Shown here: in pieces, positions 9,058 through 16,328 of the stretch
How the letters are laid out: every line of letters starts with the position of its first letter
How positions within the stretch are numbered: the first letter of the stretch is position 1
Assembly (NCBI GenBank): GCA_024762795.1
Contig: JANTGS010000019.1
Coordinates: 1 to 40,178 of the forward strand
DNA length: 40,178 nt
Reading direction: 5' to 3'
Origin: Flavobacteriaceae bacterium
GTDB taxonomy: Bacteria; Bacteroidota; Bacteroidia; Flavobacteriales; Flavobacteriaceae
Position numbers and translations under genes: made by a program
The notes under the pieces: model-generated
What the model was told of the DNA's origin: nothing
Databases searched by the model: none
What the model saw: only the letters and a program-made list of their open reading frames with translations

Positions 9058-9708
9058 ATGTGCTTTTATACCAAACAAACCAAAAAAGCCGTTGAAATAG
9101 AATTTAGATTCAATGCTAAATTTAATCAACCCGATCAATTTTCTCCTTCTGATTTTATCAACGGATTTACTTTTCCAAAAACACCGGTGATCACTTCAAA
9201 TGATCCGGAAATTATTCAACTTTTTAATTGGGGGTTGATCCCTGCATGGTCTTCTGATGAAAGAATAAGAAGATCTACCCTCAATGCCAAAATTGAAACC
9301 CTGAGTGAAAAACCATCATTTAAGGATTATATTTCAAATCGTTGCCTGATCATTGCAAACGGATTTTACGAATGGCAGTGGCTTGATAAAAAAGGGAAAC
9401 ACAAACAAAAATATGAAATTACCTTACCCGGAGAAAGTCTCTTTTCATTTGCTGGGATCTGGTCGACCCGGCAAGACCATGACGGTAAACAGAAATTCAC
9501 GTACAGTTTGCTTACAACCAAGGCAAATTCATTGATGAGTGAGATACATAATACAAAAAAAAGAATGCCTGTTATTCTTTCAAAGGAGCAGGAAATGCTT
9601 TGGCTTAATGAGGTTCCGGTTGAAGAGTTCAGACGATCCGATCCGCCGTTGATCGCTAAGAAAGTTGAAGACCTCAGCAATAAAAATAGTCAGTTAAGGC
9701 TTTTTTAA
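9058..9708 (+). CDS. SRAP-domain protein (YedK/HMCES-like abasic-site DNA-protein crosslinker)
   Basis: A 216-aa SOS-response-associated peptidase-family protein. Cys2 is directly after the initiator Met, as required for exposure by Met removal and covalent linkage to abasic sites in single-stranded DNA. Other active-site residues are visible: Asn76 in STLNAKIE, Glu105 in ANGFYEWQW, and His164 in MSEIHNTKKRMPVIL. Length is normal for the family (about 200-230 aa). It begins 14 bases after the ABC ATPase gene and may be read on the same transcript, although no functional link to B12 uptake is known. Confidence 0.92.
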   Translation: MCFYTKQTKKAVEIEFRFNAKFNQPDQFSPSDFINGFTFPKTPVITSNDPEIIQLFNWGLIPAWSSDERIRRSTLNAKIETLSEKPSFKDYISNRCLIIANGFYEWQWLDKKGKHKQKYEITLPGESLFSFAGIWSTRQDHDGKQKFTYSLLTTKANSLMSEIHNTKKRMPVILSKEQEMLWLNEVPVEEFRRSDPPLIAKKVEDLSNKNSQLRLF

Positions 9709-9793
9709 AATTAAGGATTAAAAAAAACAGATCCTTACCAAAAGTTAATCCTGTAATAAATAGTTCATTTACTTAAAAATCTTAAAATCTTAT

Positions 9794-9801
9794 TATATTT
9801 G
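9794..9801 (+). promoter_or_regulatory. -7 promoter box upstream of the secreted 154-aa protein
   Basis: TATATTTG is an exact TAnnTTTG, 31 bases before the ATG at 9833. No good -33 TTTG is seen at the usual spacing. Confidence 0.45.
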
Positions 9802-9832
9802 TTATTATTAACCAATTTTTAAAAAATTTAAC

Positions 9833-10297
9833 ATGATGAAAAAAGTATCAGTATTAATTATCGCCTTCCTGTTTGCCGGTATTGCACAGGCACAGACACA
9901 AAAGGAAGAAGTAGACATGATTCAGTCATTATTTGGAATGCAAAAAAAAGAATGGGTAGCCCAGTACATTGAACTGAATGATTCACAAAAAAGTGATTTC
10001 TGGAATCTTTATGATGAATATGAGGCTAAAAGAAAAGAATTGGGACAAAAAAAATTCAGCCTCTTGCTCAACTATGTAAATGATTATGGTGAGATTAAAG
10101 CGGCAGATGCCGATCGTTTTATGAAAGAAGCATTATCTTTAAGAAAGAATTCAGAAAAACTAACCTATTCTTATTATAAAAAGATCAAAAAGAAAACTGA
10201 TCCTGTGGTAGCCATGCAGTTTTATCAGATTGAAACCTATATTTCAAATTTGGTAAGATCAGAATTACTCGAAGAGTTGTTTGTTACCAAACAATAA
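9833..10297 (+). CDS. Secreted helical protein of unknown function (Spy/CpxP-like in outline)
   Basis: A 154-aa protein with a cleavable signal peptide (MMKKVSVLIIAFLFAGIAQAQ, cleavage after AQA or AQAQ). The mature part is predicted almost wholly alpha-helical and highly charged, with a segment ELNDSQKSDFWNLYDEYEAKR that resembles the helix-turn-helix hairpins of Spy/CpxP periplasmic chaperone-like proteins, although a true LTxxQ motif is not present. Flavobacterial genomes often carry such proteins under vague names. It is a single gene with its own promoter box and terminator. An alternative start at the second Met makes no difference to the signal. Confidence 0.75.
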   Translation: MMKKVSVLIIAFLFAGIAQAQTQKEEVDMIQSLFGMQKKEWVAQYIELNDSQKSDFWNLYDEYEAKRKELGQKKFSLLLNYVNDYGEIKAADADRFMKEALSLRKNSEKLTYSYYKKIKKKTDPVVAMQFYQIETYISNLVRSELLEELFVTKQ

Positions 10298-10320
10298 ATT
10301 TTTCGGTCAGCATACAAAAG

Positions 10321-10346
10321 AACTCCCCTTCGAGGGAGTTTTTTTA
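10321..10346 (+). terminator. Intrinsic terminator after the 154-aa secreted protein
   Basis: Stem AACTCCC / GGGAGTT around a CTTCGA loop is followed by a run of T. The 230 bases between it and the next ATG hold only a promoter box that I can support. Confidence 0.85.
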
Positions 10347-10543
10347 TGGAAAATATCTAAAAAGTATCCGTCTAAAAAGTCACTGAATTGAAATAAACAT
10401 TTTGCATATTTTTTATTTTACTAAAGCACAAACGTTTTCTCGAAATACAACAAAAACCGATTAAACCTCTTGTTCTTTCAAAGGTCAGGCACTTTATATG
10501 ACAAAACTAAAAAGAAACATTTTTTATTGATAAAGTAAAATTG

Positions 10544-10551
10544 TAAATTTG
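10544..10551 (+). promoter_or_regulatory. -7 promoter box for the NlpE/META lipoprotein
   Basis: TAAATTTG, an exact TAnnTTTG, 22 bases before the ATG. A TTG at 10527-10529 lies only 14 bases upstream, shorter than the usual spacing. Confidence 0.45.
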
Positions 10552-10573
10552 GATAAACTTAAAAGGATCTAAA

Positions 10574-11764
10574 ATGAAATACTTAAAATTTAACCTGGCA
10601 ATTTTATCTATTTTTATTATAAGTTCATGTGGATCAACCTCGGAAACAAGTGTTAACCCTCATGCAGAACCTCATATTCAAATGCATAAAGAATTTATTA
10701 AAGAAGAAAACCAGAAAGTTATGAATCAACAATTTTTAAAAGAAATTTCCGGAACTTATCTCGGTATGCTACCTTGTAACGACTGCGAAAAGATTATTTA
10801 TCGCCTTCAGCTTAATAAAGATCAAACTTATCAGGCAAAGATAACTTATAAAGGAAAAGAGGATACAATTCTGAAAAATGGAAATTTTAAAATTACCGAT
10901 AAATTAACCATAGAACTTGACGACTATATCAACGGAATGAATCAATTATTACCGGAGAGTAAAGGGCTCCTTTTACTGGATAGGAATGGAAACAAATTTA
11001 CAGGAGAAAATGCAGAACAGTATTACCTGTTACCGGTTACAAGAACTAACGAAAACCCAAAAGAGGCTCGTTTTCAAAAGATCCTACAAAATAAGTTTCA
11101 GGCTGGAATAGACTTCTTTGCTTTTGGCAATGAACCTTCATGGTCTCTTGATATGGATTTTGAAAAATCCATTCATTTTAAAGATCTTGACGGAATAGAT
11201 TTCTCTGCTCCCGCTGTTAAACCTGATCAAGCTATGGATGCAAATATTAAAAGATACAGATCCGTAACAGAATCGGGTGAAATTATTGTTCAAATTAATA
11301 AAATTCCGTGTTCCGATAGTATGTCGGGTAAAAAGTTTGATTACCAGGTAAATATCGATTACAAAAAATCGAATGAAAAGGATTACAGAACTTTTAAGGG
11401 TTGCGGAAATTATATACCTGATTACAGGCTACACGATATCTGGGCTATTATAGAAGTTGACGGAATTAAGATCAACTCCGATAATTTCAAGAAAAAAATA
11501 CCTATGCTGGAAATTAATCTTTCTGAAAACCGGGTATCTGGAACTGATGGATGTAATAATTTTACAGGAAAAGTTACTTTAGAAAAAGGAAAGATCCTTT
11601 TCGGACCACTGGCATCTACTATGATGGCATGCCTCGATAATAATGAGATCAGCTCTAAAATTGGTAAAACTTTATCAGATGCTGAATTAGATTATACATT
11701 TGACAATAATCTGGTTTTCTTTAAAAATGGAAATAGAGTTATGGTCTTAAAACATATTGATTAA
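10574..11764 (+). CDS. Three-domain lipoprotein: NlpE N-domain, COG3650-like domain, META/HslJ domain
   Basis: A 396-aa lipoprotein; lipobox cysteine at residue 19 (ISSCGSTSE). Residues about 57-155 match the NlpE N-terminal barrel, with the Cys-x-x-Cys pair at 68/71 (GMLPCNDCEKIIYRLQL) that in E. coli NlpE relates to envelope and copper stress sensing. Residues about 178-280 resemble the COG3650-type domain (FFAFGNEPSWSLDMDF, later IPCSDSMSGKKFDYQV and GCGNY). Residues about 285-396 form a META/HslJ domain (VSGTDGCNNFTGKV, ASTMMACLDNNE). All three modules occur separately or paired in other envelope proteins. The function of the combination is unknown; an envelope-stress or metal/heat-resistance role is inferred only from the parts. 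It has its own promoter box. Confidence 0.85.
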   Translation: MKYLKFNLAILSIFIISSCGSTSETSVNPHAEPHIQMHKEFIKEENQKVMNQQFLKEISGTYLGMLPCNDCEKIIYRLQLNKDQTYQAKITYKGKEDTILKNGNFKITDKLTIELDDYINGMNQLLPESKGLLLLDRNGNKFTGENAEQYYLLPVTRTNENPKEARFQKILQNKFQAGIDFFAFGNEPSWSLDMDFEKSIHFKDLDGIDFSAPAVKPDQAMDANIKRYRSVTESGEIIVQINKIPCSDSMSGKKFDYQVNIDYKKSNEKDYRTFKGCGNYIPDYRLHDIWAIIEVDGIKINSDNFKKKIPMLEINLSENRVSGTDGCNNFTGKVTLEKGKILFGPLASTMMACLDNNEISSKIGKTLSDAELDYTFDNNLVFFKNGNRVMVLKHID

Positions 11765-11783
11765 ATAACTCCTTCAACAAATT

Positions 11784-11837
11784 ATATCCGGACAAAATTC
11801 AGAATAATCTTATTCATCAGAATACTTGTCCGGATAT
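11784..11837. repeat. Nested inverted repeat (12-bp arms with an inner 6-bp hairpin)
   Basis: Arms ATATCCGGACAA (11784-11795) and TTGTCCGGATAT (11826-11837) are perfect complements separated by 30 bases. Inside the spacer GAATAA-TC-TTATTC forms a second perfect hairpin. It lies 20 bases after a stop codon with no long T-tract behind it, so it may be a processing or weak termination structure, or a protein-binding palindrome. Confidence 0.7.
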
Positions 11838-11905
11838 TCTCTTATACAATTATTTTATTTATTATATTTACTACCTGTTCAAACCTAATCTAAAACCGAA
11901 ATATT

Positions 11906-12991
11906 TTGACTTCAAAAGAACTTTCAAAAGGAATTTTAAGAGCGGTTGGCATTCTGGCCGGAATCGCTTTATTGATTTTTTTTCTATATGAAATTCAATC
12001 CGTGCTGGTCTACCTAGCCATAGCGGCTGTCCTCTCACTCATTGCACGACCCATCATGACATTTTTAAAAGAAAAACTAAAACTTCCTAATCTGGCTGCT
12101 GTATTGATTACGATGTTATTATTCGTGCTGGCAATTTTTGGTATCGTATCCATGTTTATACCGCTTATCGTACAGCAAGGATATAATATATCCCTTTTGA
12201 ACACCTCTGAATTGCATCAGAATATTAAAACTCTTTTGGTTGAGATCAATCAATATTTTTCCAAAAGAGGTATTGATATAACCAATCAGATCAAAGATAT
12301 TGATATTGCATCCAATTTAAAGGTAATCCCCAGCTTTCTCAACACAATTCTTGCAACTGTGGGTACAATCAGTATGGGGCTTTTTTCTGTCTTGTTCATT
12401 CTTTTCTTTTTTCTAAAGGACAAAGAGATCTTACATCAGGTTTTCTTTGCTGTTACCCCAGACGGAAAGGAACAAAGGCTTATGAACTCATTAAACAAGA
12501 TCAGTAAATTACTGTCCAGATATTTTATCGGACTCATCATACAAATTGCAATTTTATTTACTATTTATTCTATTATTCTATTGGTTTCAGGTATAGAAAG
12601 TGCTTTGGTGATCGCCTTTTTATCGGCAATTTTAAATATCATACCCTATATAGGGCCCTTGATTGGGGGAATTTTAATGATAACCCTTACCATGACCAGT
12701 AACCTTGAATACGATTTTCAAACTGTGATCTTACCTACAACCCTTTGGGTTTTTATTGGTTATTTGGTAGCTCAGATGATCGATAATTTTTTCAGTCAAC
12801 CCATTATATTTTCAAAAAGCGTTAAATCTCATCCGCTTGAAATCTTTCTTGTCATTATTATTGGCGGGCTTATTTTCGGTATTGCCGGTATGATCATAGC
12901 TGTACCCACTTACACTGCTTTAAAAGTAATTTTTAAAGAATATTATGCAGAAAACCAAGTGGTTGAACAATTAACTAAAGATTTGGATTAA
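11906..12991 (+). CDS. AI-2E family transporter (PerM/TqsA-like permease)
   Basis: A 361-aa membrane protein of the AI-2E exporter superfamily. It has the usual layout: two or three N-terminal helices (ILRAVGILAGIALLIFFLYE, VLVYLAIAAVLSLIARP), a soluble helical middle region (about 85-145), then five C-terminal helices with the family's characteristic ILNIIPYIGPLIGGI and a closing GMIIAVPTYTALKVI. The family contains quorum-signal, ion and unknown transporters, so no substrate is assigned. The start is TTG: an in-frame stop is 15 bases upstream and the first internal Met is beyond the second helix. The following gene starts 2 bases after its stop. Confidence 0.88.
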   Translation: MTSKELSKGILRAVGILAGIALLIFFLYEIQSVLVYLAIAAVLSLIARPIMTFLKEKLKLPNLAAVLITMLLFVLAIFGIVSMFIPLIVQQGYNISLLNTSELHQNIKTLLVEINQYFSKRGIDITNQIKDIDIASNLKVIPSFLNTILATVGTISMGLFSVLFILFFFLKDKEILHQVFFAVTPDGKEQRLMNSLNKISKLLSRYFIGLIIQIAILFTIYSIILLVSGIESALVIAFLSAILNIIPYIGPLIGGILMITLTMTSNLEYDFQTVILPTTLWVFIGYLVAQMIDNFFSQPIIFSKSVKSHPLEIFLVIIIGGLIFGIAGMIIAVPTYTALKVIFKEYYAENQVVEQLTKDLD

Positions 12992-12993
12992 AT

Positions 12994-14178
12994 TTGAACA
13001 GGTTTATTTTAGATACTGAAGTTCAATTATTTATAAACAAACACCTCCGGGATGATCCTGTTAAACTTATACTTGTCGGGTCTCCCTTTTCTAAGGTCAG
13101 TGTTCAGGAACTTGCGAAACAGATCATCTCCAAAAGAAAATGTGAAACCAAATTACCTTCCTGGTTTGCTACGGCAAATATCTACTACCCTGATAAATTA
13201 AATATCGAACAAACTTCTTCAGAAATAACGGCCAATTATAAAGCTAATCTTATTTCAGGAGAGAATTTACTAGATATTACCGGTGGTCTCGGTGTGGATG
13301 ATCTCGCTTTCGCGGATAGATTCACAAAGGTATTTCATTGTGAGATCGATAAAGAACTTTCTGAGATCGTAACACATAATTATAAAAAACTCGGAATTAA
13401 GAATATTGAAACTATAGCCGACAACGGATTAAATTACCTAAGGCGGAGTAAAAAGAAATTCGATTGGATTTATATCGATCCTTCACGAAGAAACCAGTTT
13501 AAATGGAGAGTTTTTCTTTTAAAGGATTGTTTACCCGATATCCCTGAAAACCTCAATTACCTATTTGAATATACAGATCAGATCTTACTAAAGGTTTCTC
13601 CCATTCTTGATATCAGTTCAACAATTACTGAGCTAAAATTTGTGTATGAAATACATGTTGTAGCTGTAAATAATGAAGTTAAAGAGTTACTTTTTCTACT
13701 CAAAAAAGACTATTCAGAACAGGTTTTGATTAAAACAATCAATATCAAAAAGGATACCAATGAAGTATTTGATTCTGTTTATTATTCTCTCTCCGAACCC
13801 ACCTATTCTCTCCCCGAATCATATCTTTATGAGCCTAATTCCGCTATCCTGAAAGCAGGTCTTTTTAATGAAGTATCATCTCAGTTAAACATTTATAAAT
13901 TGCATAAAAACAGCCATCTATACACTTCGAGAAATCTGATCGATTTTCCTGGTAGAAGATTCCGTATCTTACAAATTACTCCTTATGATAAAAAACAACT
14001 TAAAAGATTGATCCTTTCAAAAAAAGCAAATATCACCGTTAGAAATTTTCCTGAAACTGTTGCGCAGATTCGCAAAAGAACAGGCTTTAAAGAAGGCGGA
14101 GATCTGTATCTTTTCTTTACCACCGATTTGCTTAACAAACATCTGGTTCTCGTCTGTGAAAAAGTTATTCAAAAGTAA
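12994..14178 (+). CDS. SAM-dependent methyltransferase with PG_1098-type N-domain and THUMP-like C-domain
   Basis: A 394-aa predicted class I methyltransferase. Motif I is DITGGLG at 94-100, an acidic residue follows at the end of beta-2 (HCEID), and the catalytic-loop motif is DPSRR at 162-166, a known variant of the DPPY type in this family. The region before motif I matches the ferredoxin-like N-domain described for Porphyromonas PG_1098, and the C-terminal ~70 residues (KKANITVRNFPETVAQIRKR and onward) look like the THUMP-like module. An RNA target is likely from the architecture but not shown. TTG is the only usable start. It lies 2 bases after the AI-2E gene, so the two are cotranscribed. 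Confidence 0.85.
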   Translation: MNRFILDTEVQLFINKHLRDDPVKLILVGSPFSKVSVQELAKQIISKRKCETKLPSWFATANIYYPDKLNIEQTSSEITANYKANLISGENLLDITGGLGVDDLAFADRFTKVFHCEIDKELSEIVTHNYKKLGIKNIETIADNGLNYLRRSKKKFDWIYIDPSRRNQFKWRVFLLKDCLPDIPENLNYLFEYTDQILLKVSPILDISSTITELKFVYEIHVVAVNNEVKELLFLLKKDYSEQVLIKTINIKKDTNEVFDSVYYSLSEPTYSLPESYLYEPNSAILKAGLFNEVSSQLNIYKLHKNSHLYTSRNLIDFPGRRFRILQITPYDKKQLKRLILSKKANITVRNFPETVAQIRKRTGFKEGGDLYLFFTTDLLNKHLVLVCEKVIQK

Positions 14179-14232
14179 ATAATTCATCATCAATTTTTTT
14201 AACTTTACGCATTACTCAGAAAAAATCATAAA

Positions 14233-15855
14233 ATGTCAAACAAAAACATAAGAGCACTTTCCGAAAGAAAAGGCTTAAGCGACAATCTATTTGAAAATAT
14301 CTCAGAACTTTCTCTAAAAGACGCCGTAAAAGAGGAATTCCACGAACTGGCCGACAGGTTTCACCTGGATGATTCGGTAGTTTTGGGTACTTCCAGTTTC
14401 TATGATTTTTTAAAACCCGGAAACAGAAACAAAAAAGTTCATGTATGCAATGGTACTGCCTGTATGACCGCCGGAACACAAAAAAAACTCATCAAAGAAC
14501 TCGAAAATCATTTTGATGCAGATGAAATTGGTCATGCTGCTTGTTTGGGCAGGTGTCATAGCAACAGCGCTTTTATGTTCAACGACAGAACTTATTCGGC
14601 TAAAAATGATGAAGAATTAAAAGAAATATTCTCTAAAAAAGAGTATTTCCAGGAAAACATATATCAAACAGCTTGTAATACTACACCTGTTCTTACATCT
14701 CAAATTGATGATTTAAAAGATTTTTACGCTCTGGCAGAAGAATTTTCCGGTAAACCACAACAGATCATAGATGAATTAAAAGTCTCAAATCTTCGAGGAA
14801 GAGGCGGTGCCGGTTTCCCATTCTGGTTTAAACTTGATGCTGTGATCAAAGAGCAGAATGATCAAAAATATATTGTTTGTAATGCTGATGAGGGGGATCC
14901 GGGAGCTTATAGCGATATGTATCTGATGGAGCATCAACCTCATAAGGTACTTTTTGGTATGTATATTTCCGGCAAATGTGTTGGAGCCGATACAGGAGTT
15001 TTATATATCAGAGGGGAATACCCCGATTCTATCCGGACCGTTAGGAAAGCTATTGATGAACTCAAATCTTTGCAGTTGATCAATGATTTTAATTTTAAGA
15101 TCATTCGCGGACAAGGAGCTTATGTGTGTGGTGAAGAAACAGCTCTATTGAATTCTATTGAAGGACTAAGGCCTGAAGTAAGAGTACGTCCGCCCTACCC
15201 TGCTCAGGAAGGTTTGTACGGCAGACCTACCGTTTTAAGTAATGTTGAAACTTTTGCCAATATCAATTGGATCTTAAAAAATGGAGGAAAAGCTTATAAA
15301 AAGCTCGGGACAGAAAATTCAACCGGAACAAAGCTGGTATCCTTAGACAGTTTGTTTAAAAAACCCGGGATTTATGAGATTGAAATGGGAACTCCTCTTG
15401 AAAGTGTTTTAAATGATTTTGGAGGAGGATTTACCTCAGTGGTAAAAGCTTTGCAGATTGGTGGTCCTCTAGGTGGAATTGTTCCGCTATCTAAAATAAA
15501 AGAGCTCACTTTAGATTTTGAATCTTTACAAAATAATGGATTCCTCTTGGGGCATGCCAGTTTTGTGAGTATTCCCAAGGATTTCCCAATGATCAGATTC
15601 ATCGAACATCTGATGAAGTTTACTGCCGATGAAAGCTGTGGAAAATGTTATCCCTGCCGTATAGGTTCCTTTAGAGGTTATGAAATGCTTAAAAAGGCCC
15701 AAGATGAAAATTACAAATTAGATAGACGATTGTTCGATGATTTACTGGAAACCCTGGAAATAGGGTCTTTATGTGCACTTGGTGGAGGAGTTCCTTTACC
15801 AATTAAAAACGCATTACAGTATTTTAAAGATGAGTTAAAAGAATATTTTTCTTAA
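14233..15855 (+). CDS. NAD-dependent formate dehydrogenase, flavin (beta) subunit with fused NuoE-like domain
   Basis: A 540-aa diaphorase subunit that passes electrons from formate to NAD+. The N-terminal part holds a thioredoxin-like [2Fe-2S] domain with Cys72, Cys77, Cys104 and Cys108 (VCNGTACMT, ACLGRC), corresponding to NuoE/FdsG. Then comes a NuoF/FdsB part: GRGGAG at 189-194 and NADEGDPGAYSD at 217-228 for FMN/NAD binding, an SLBB region, and a C-terminal [4Fe-4S] site with Cys469, 472, 475 and 514 (ESCGKCYPCRIG, GSLCALGGG). HoxF- and NADP-hydrogenase-like subunits share this layout, but the neighbouring molybdopterin alpha subunit points to formate dehydrogenase. Its stop codon lies within the left repeat of the cassette that follows. 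Confidence 0.9.
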   Translation: MSNKNIRALSERKGLSDNLFENISELSLKDAVKEEFHELADRFHLDDSVVLGTSSFYDFLKPGNRNKKVHVCNGTACMTAGTQKKLIKELENHFDADEIGHAACLGRCHSNSAFMFNDRTYSAKNDEELKEIFSKKEYFQENIYQTACNTTPVLTSQIDDLKDFYALAEEFSGKPQQIIDELKVSNLRGRGGAGFPFWFKLDAVIKEQNDQKYIVCNADEGDPGAYSDMYLMEHQPHKVLFGMYISGKCVGADTGVLYIRGEYPDSIRTVRKAIDELKSLQLINDFNFKIIRGQGAYVCGEETALLNSIEGLRPEVRVRPPYPAQEGLYGRPTVLSNVETFANINWILKNGGKAYKKLGTENSTGTKLVSLDSLFKKPGIYEIEMGTPLESVLNDFGGGFTSVVKALQIGGPLGGIVPLSKIKELTLDFESLQNNGFLLGHASFVSIPKDFPMIRFIEHLMKFTADESCGKCYPCRIGSFRGYEMLKKAQDENYKLDRRLFDDLLETLEIGSLCALGGGVPLPIKNALQYFKDELKEYFS

Positions 15856-16317
15856 CCGCAAAGGTCACTAAGATTTTCGCAAAGAACGCAATGAATAATA
15901 TTATGACGGAAAATGAAATTTCAAGAATTATTTTTAACTGTTCCCTTAAAGTGCATAAAGCTTTAGGCCTAGGACTTTTAGAAAGCTCTTATGAAGAATG
16001 TCTGTTTTATGAATTGAATAAATCTGGACTCAATGTTCAAAAACAAAAGGCTTTACCTCTTATTTATGAAGAAGTGAAATTAAATGTTGGTTATAGAATT
16101 GACATTTTAATCGAAAATAAAGATATCATAGAAATTAAATCAGTTGAATCTGTAAATGATATTCATTTGGCTAAAATATAAACATATTTAAAATTATCAA
16201 ATTGTAAATTAGGCATGCTGATTAATTTTAATGTAACACTAATAAAAAACGGAATTAGGAGAGTTGCAAATAATCTTTAGCGACCATAGCGTAAATCTTA
16301 GCGTTCCTAGCGGTTAA
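15852..16317. mobile_element. Inverted-repeat-bounded cassette carrying a GxxExxY gene
   Basis: The interval between the two formate dehydrogenase subunit genes is bounded by imperfect terminal inverted repeats of 40 bases: 15852-15891 against 16278-16317, 29 of 40 positions pairing by my count, with perfect ends TTAACCGC / GCGGTTAA and a perfect inner CTAAGATTT / AAATCTTAG. Each repeat contains CGCAAAG-like units. The left repeat begins at the stop codon of the beta subunit gene; the right repeat ends 11 bases before the alpha subunit ATG. GxxExxY genes in Bacteroidetes are, from memory, often flanked by such repeats. No transposase and no clear target-site duplication are seen, so mobility would have to be provided in trans. 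Confidence 0.62.
15891..16280 (+). pseudogene. GxxExxY-family protein interrupted by an in-frame stop
   Basis: The reading frame encodes the family motif G28-x-x-E31-x-x-Y34 (GLLESSYEE) and a nuclease-like D71 ... E81-x-K83 (RIDILIENKDIIEIKS) of the PD-(D/E)XK kind. It stops after 96 aa at a TAA (16179-16181). Reading through that single codon continues in the same frame for 32 more codons (TYLKLSNCKLGMLINFN, ending RRVANNL) to TAG at 16278-16280. This is exactly the conserved C-terminus of the family, where AQLxTYLKL is expected; a CAA to TAA change explains it. The 129-codon total matches normal length. The first ATG at 15891 or the one at 15903 could start it. A 96-aa fragment might still be made, but the core fold would be incomplete. 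Confidence 0.82.
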
Positions 16318-16328
16318 ACAATACTAAC

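Noticed and set aside
15891-16181. A complete 96-aa GxxExxY protein
   Set aside because: The family-like C-terminus continues in frame after the stop to 16280, so the short frame is a truncated product.
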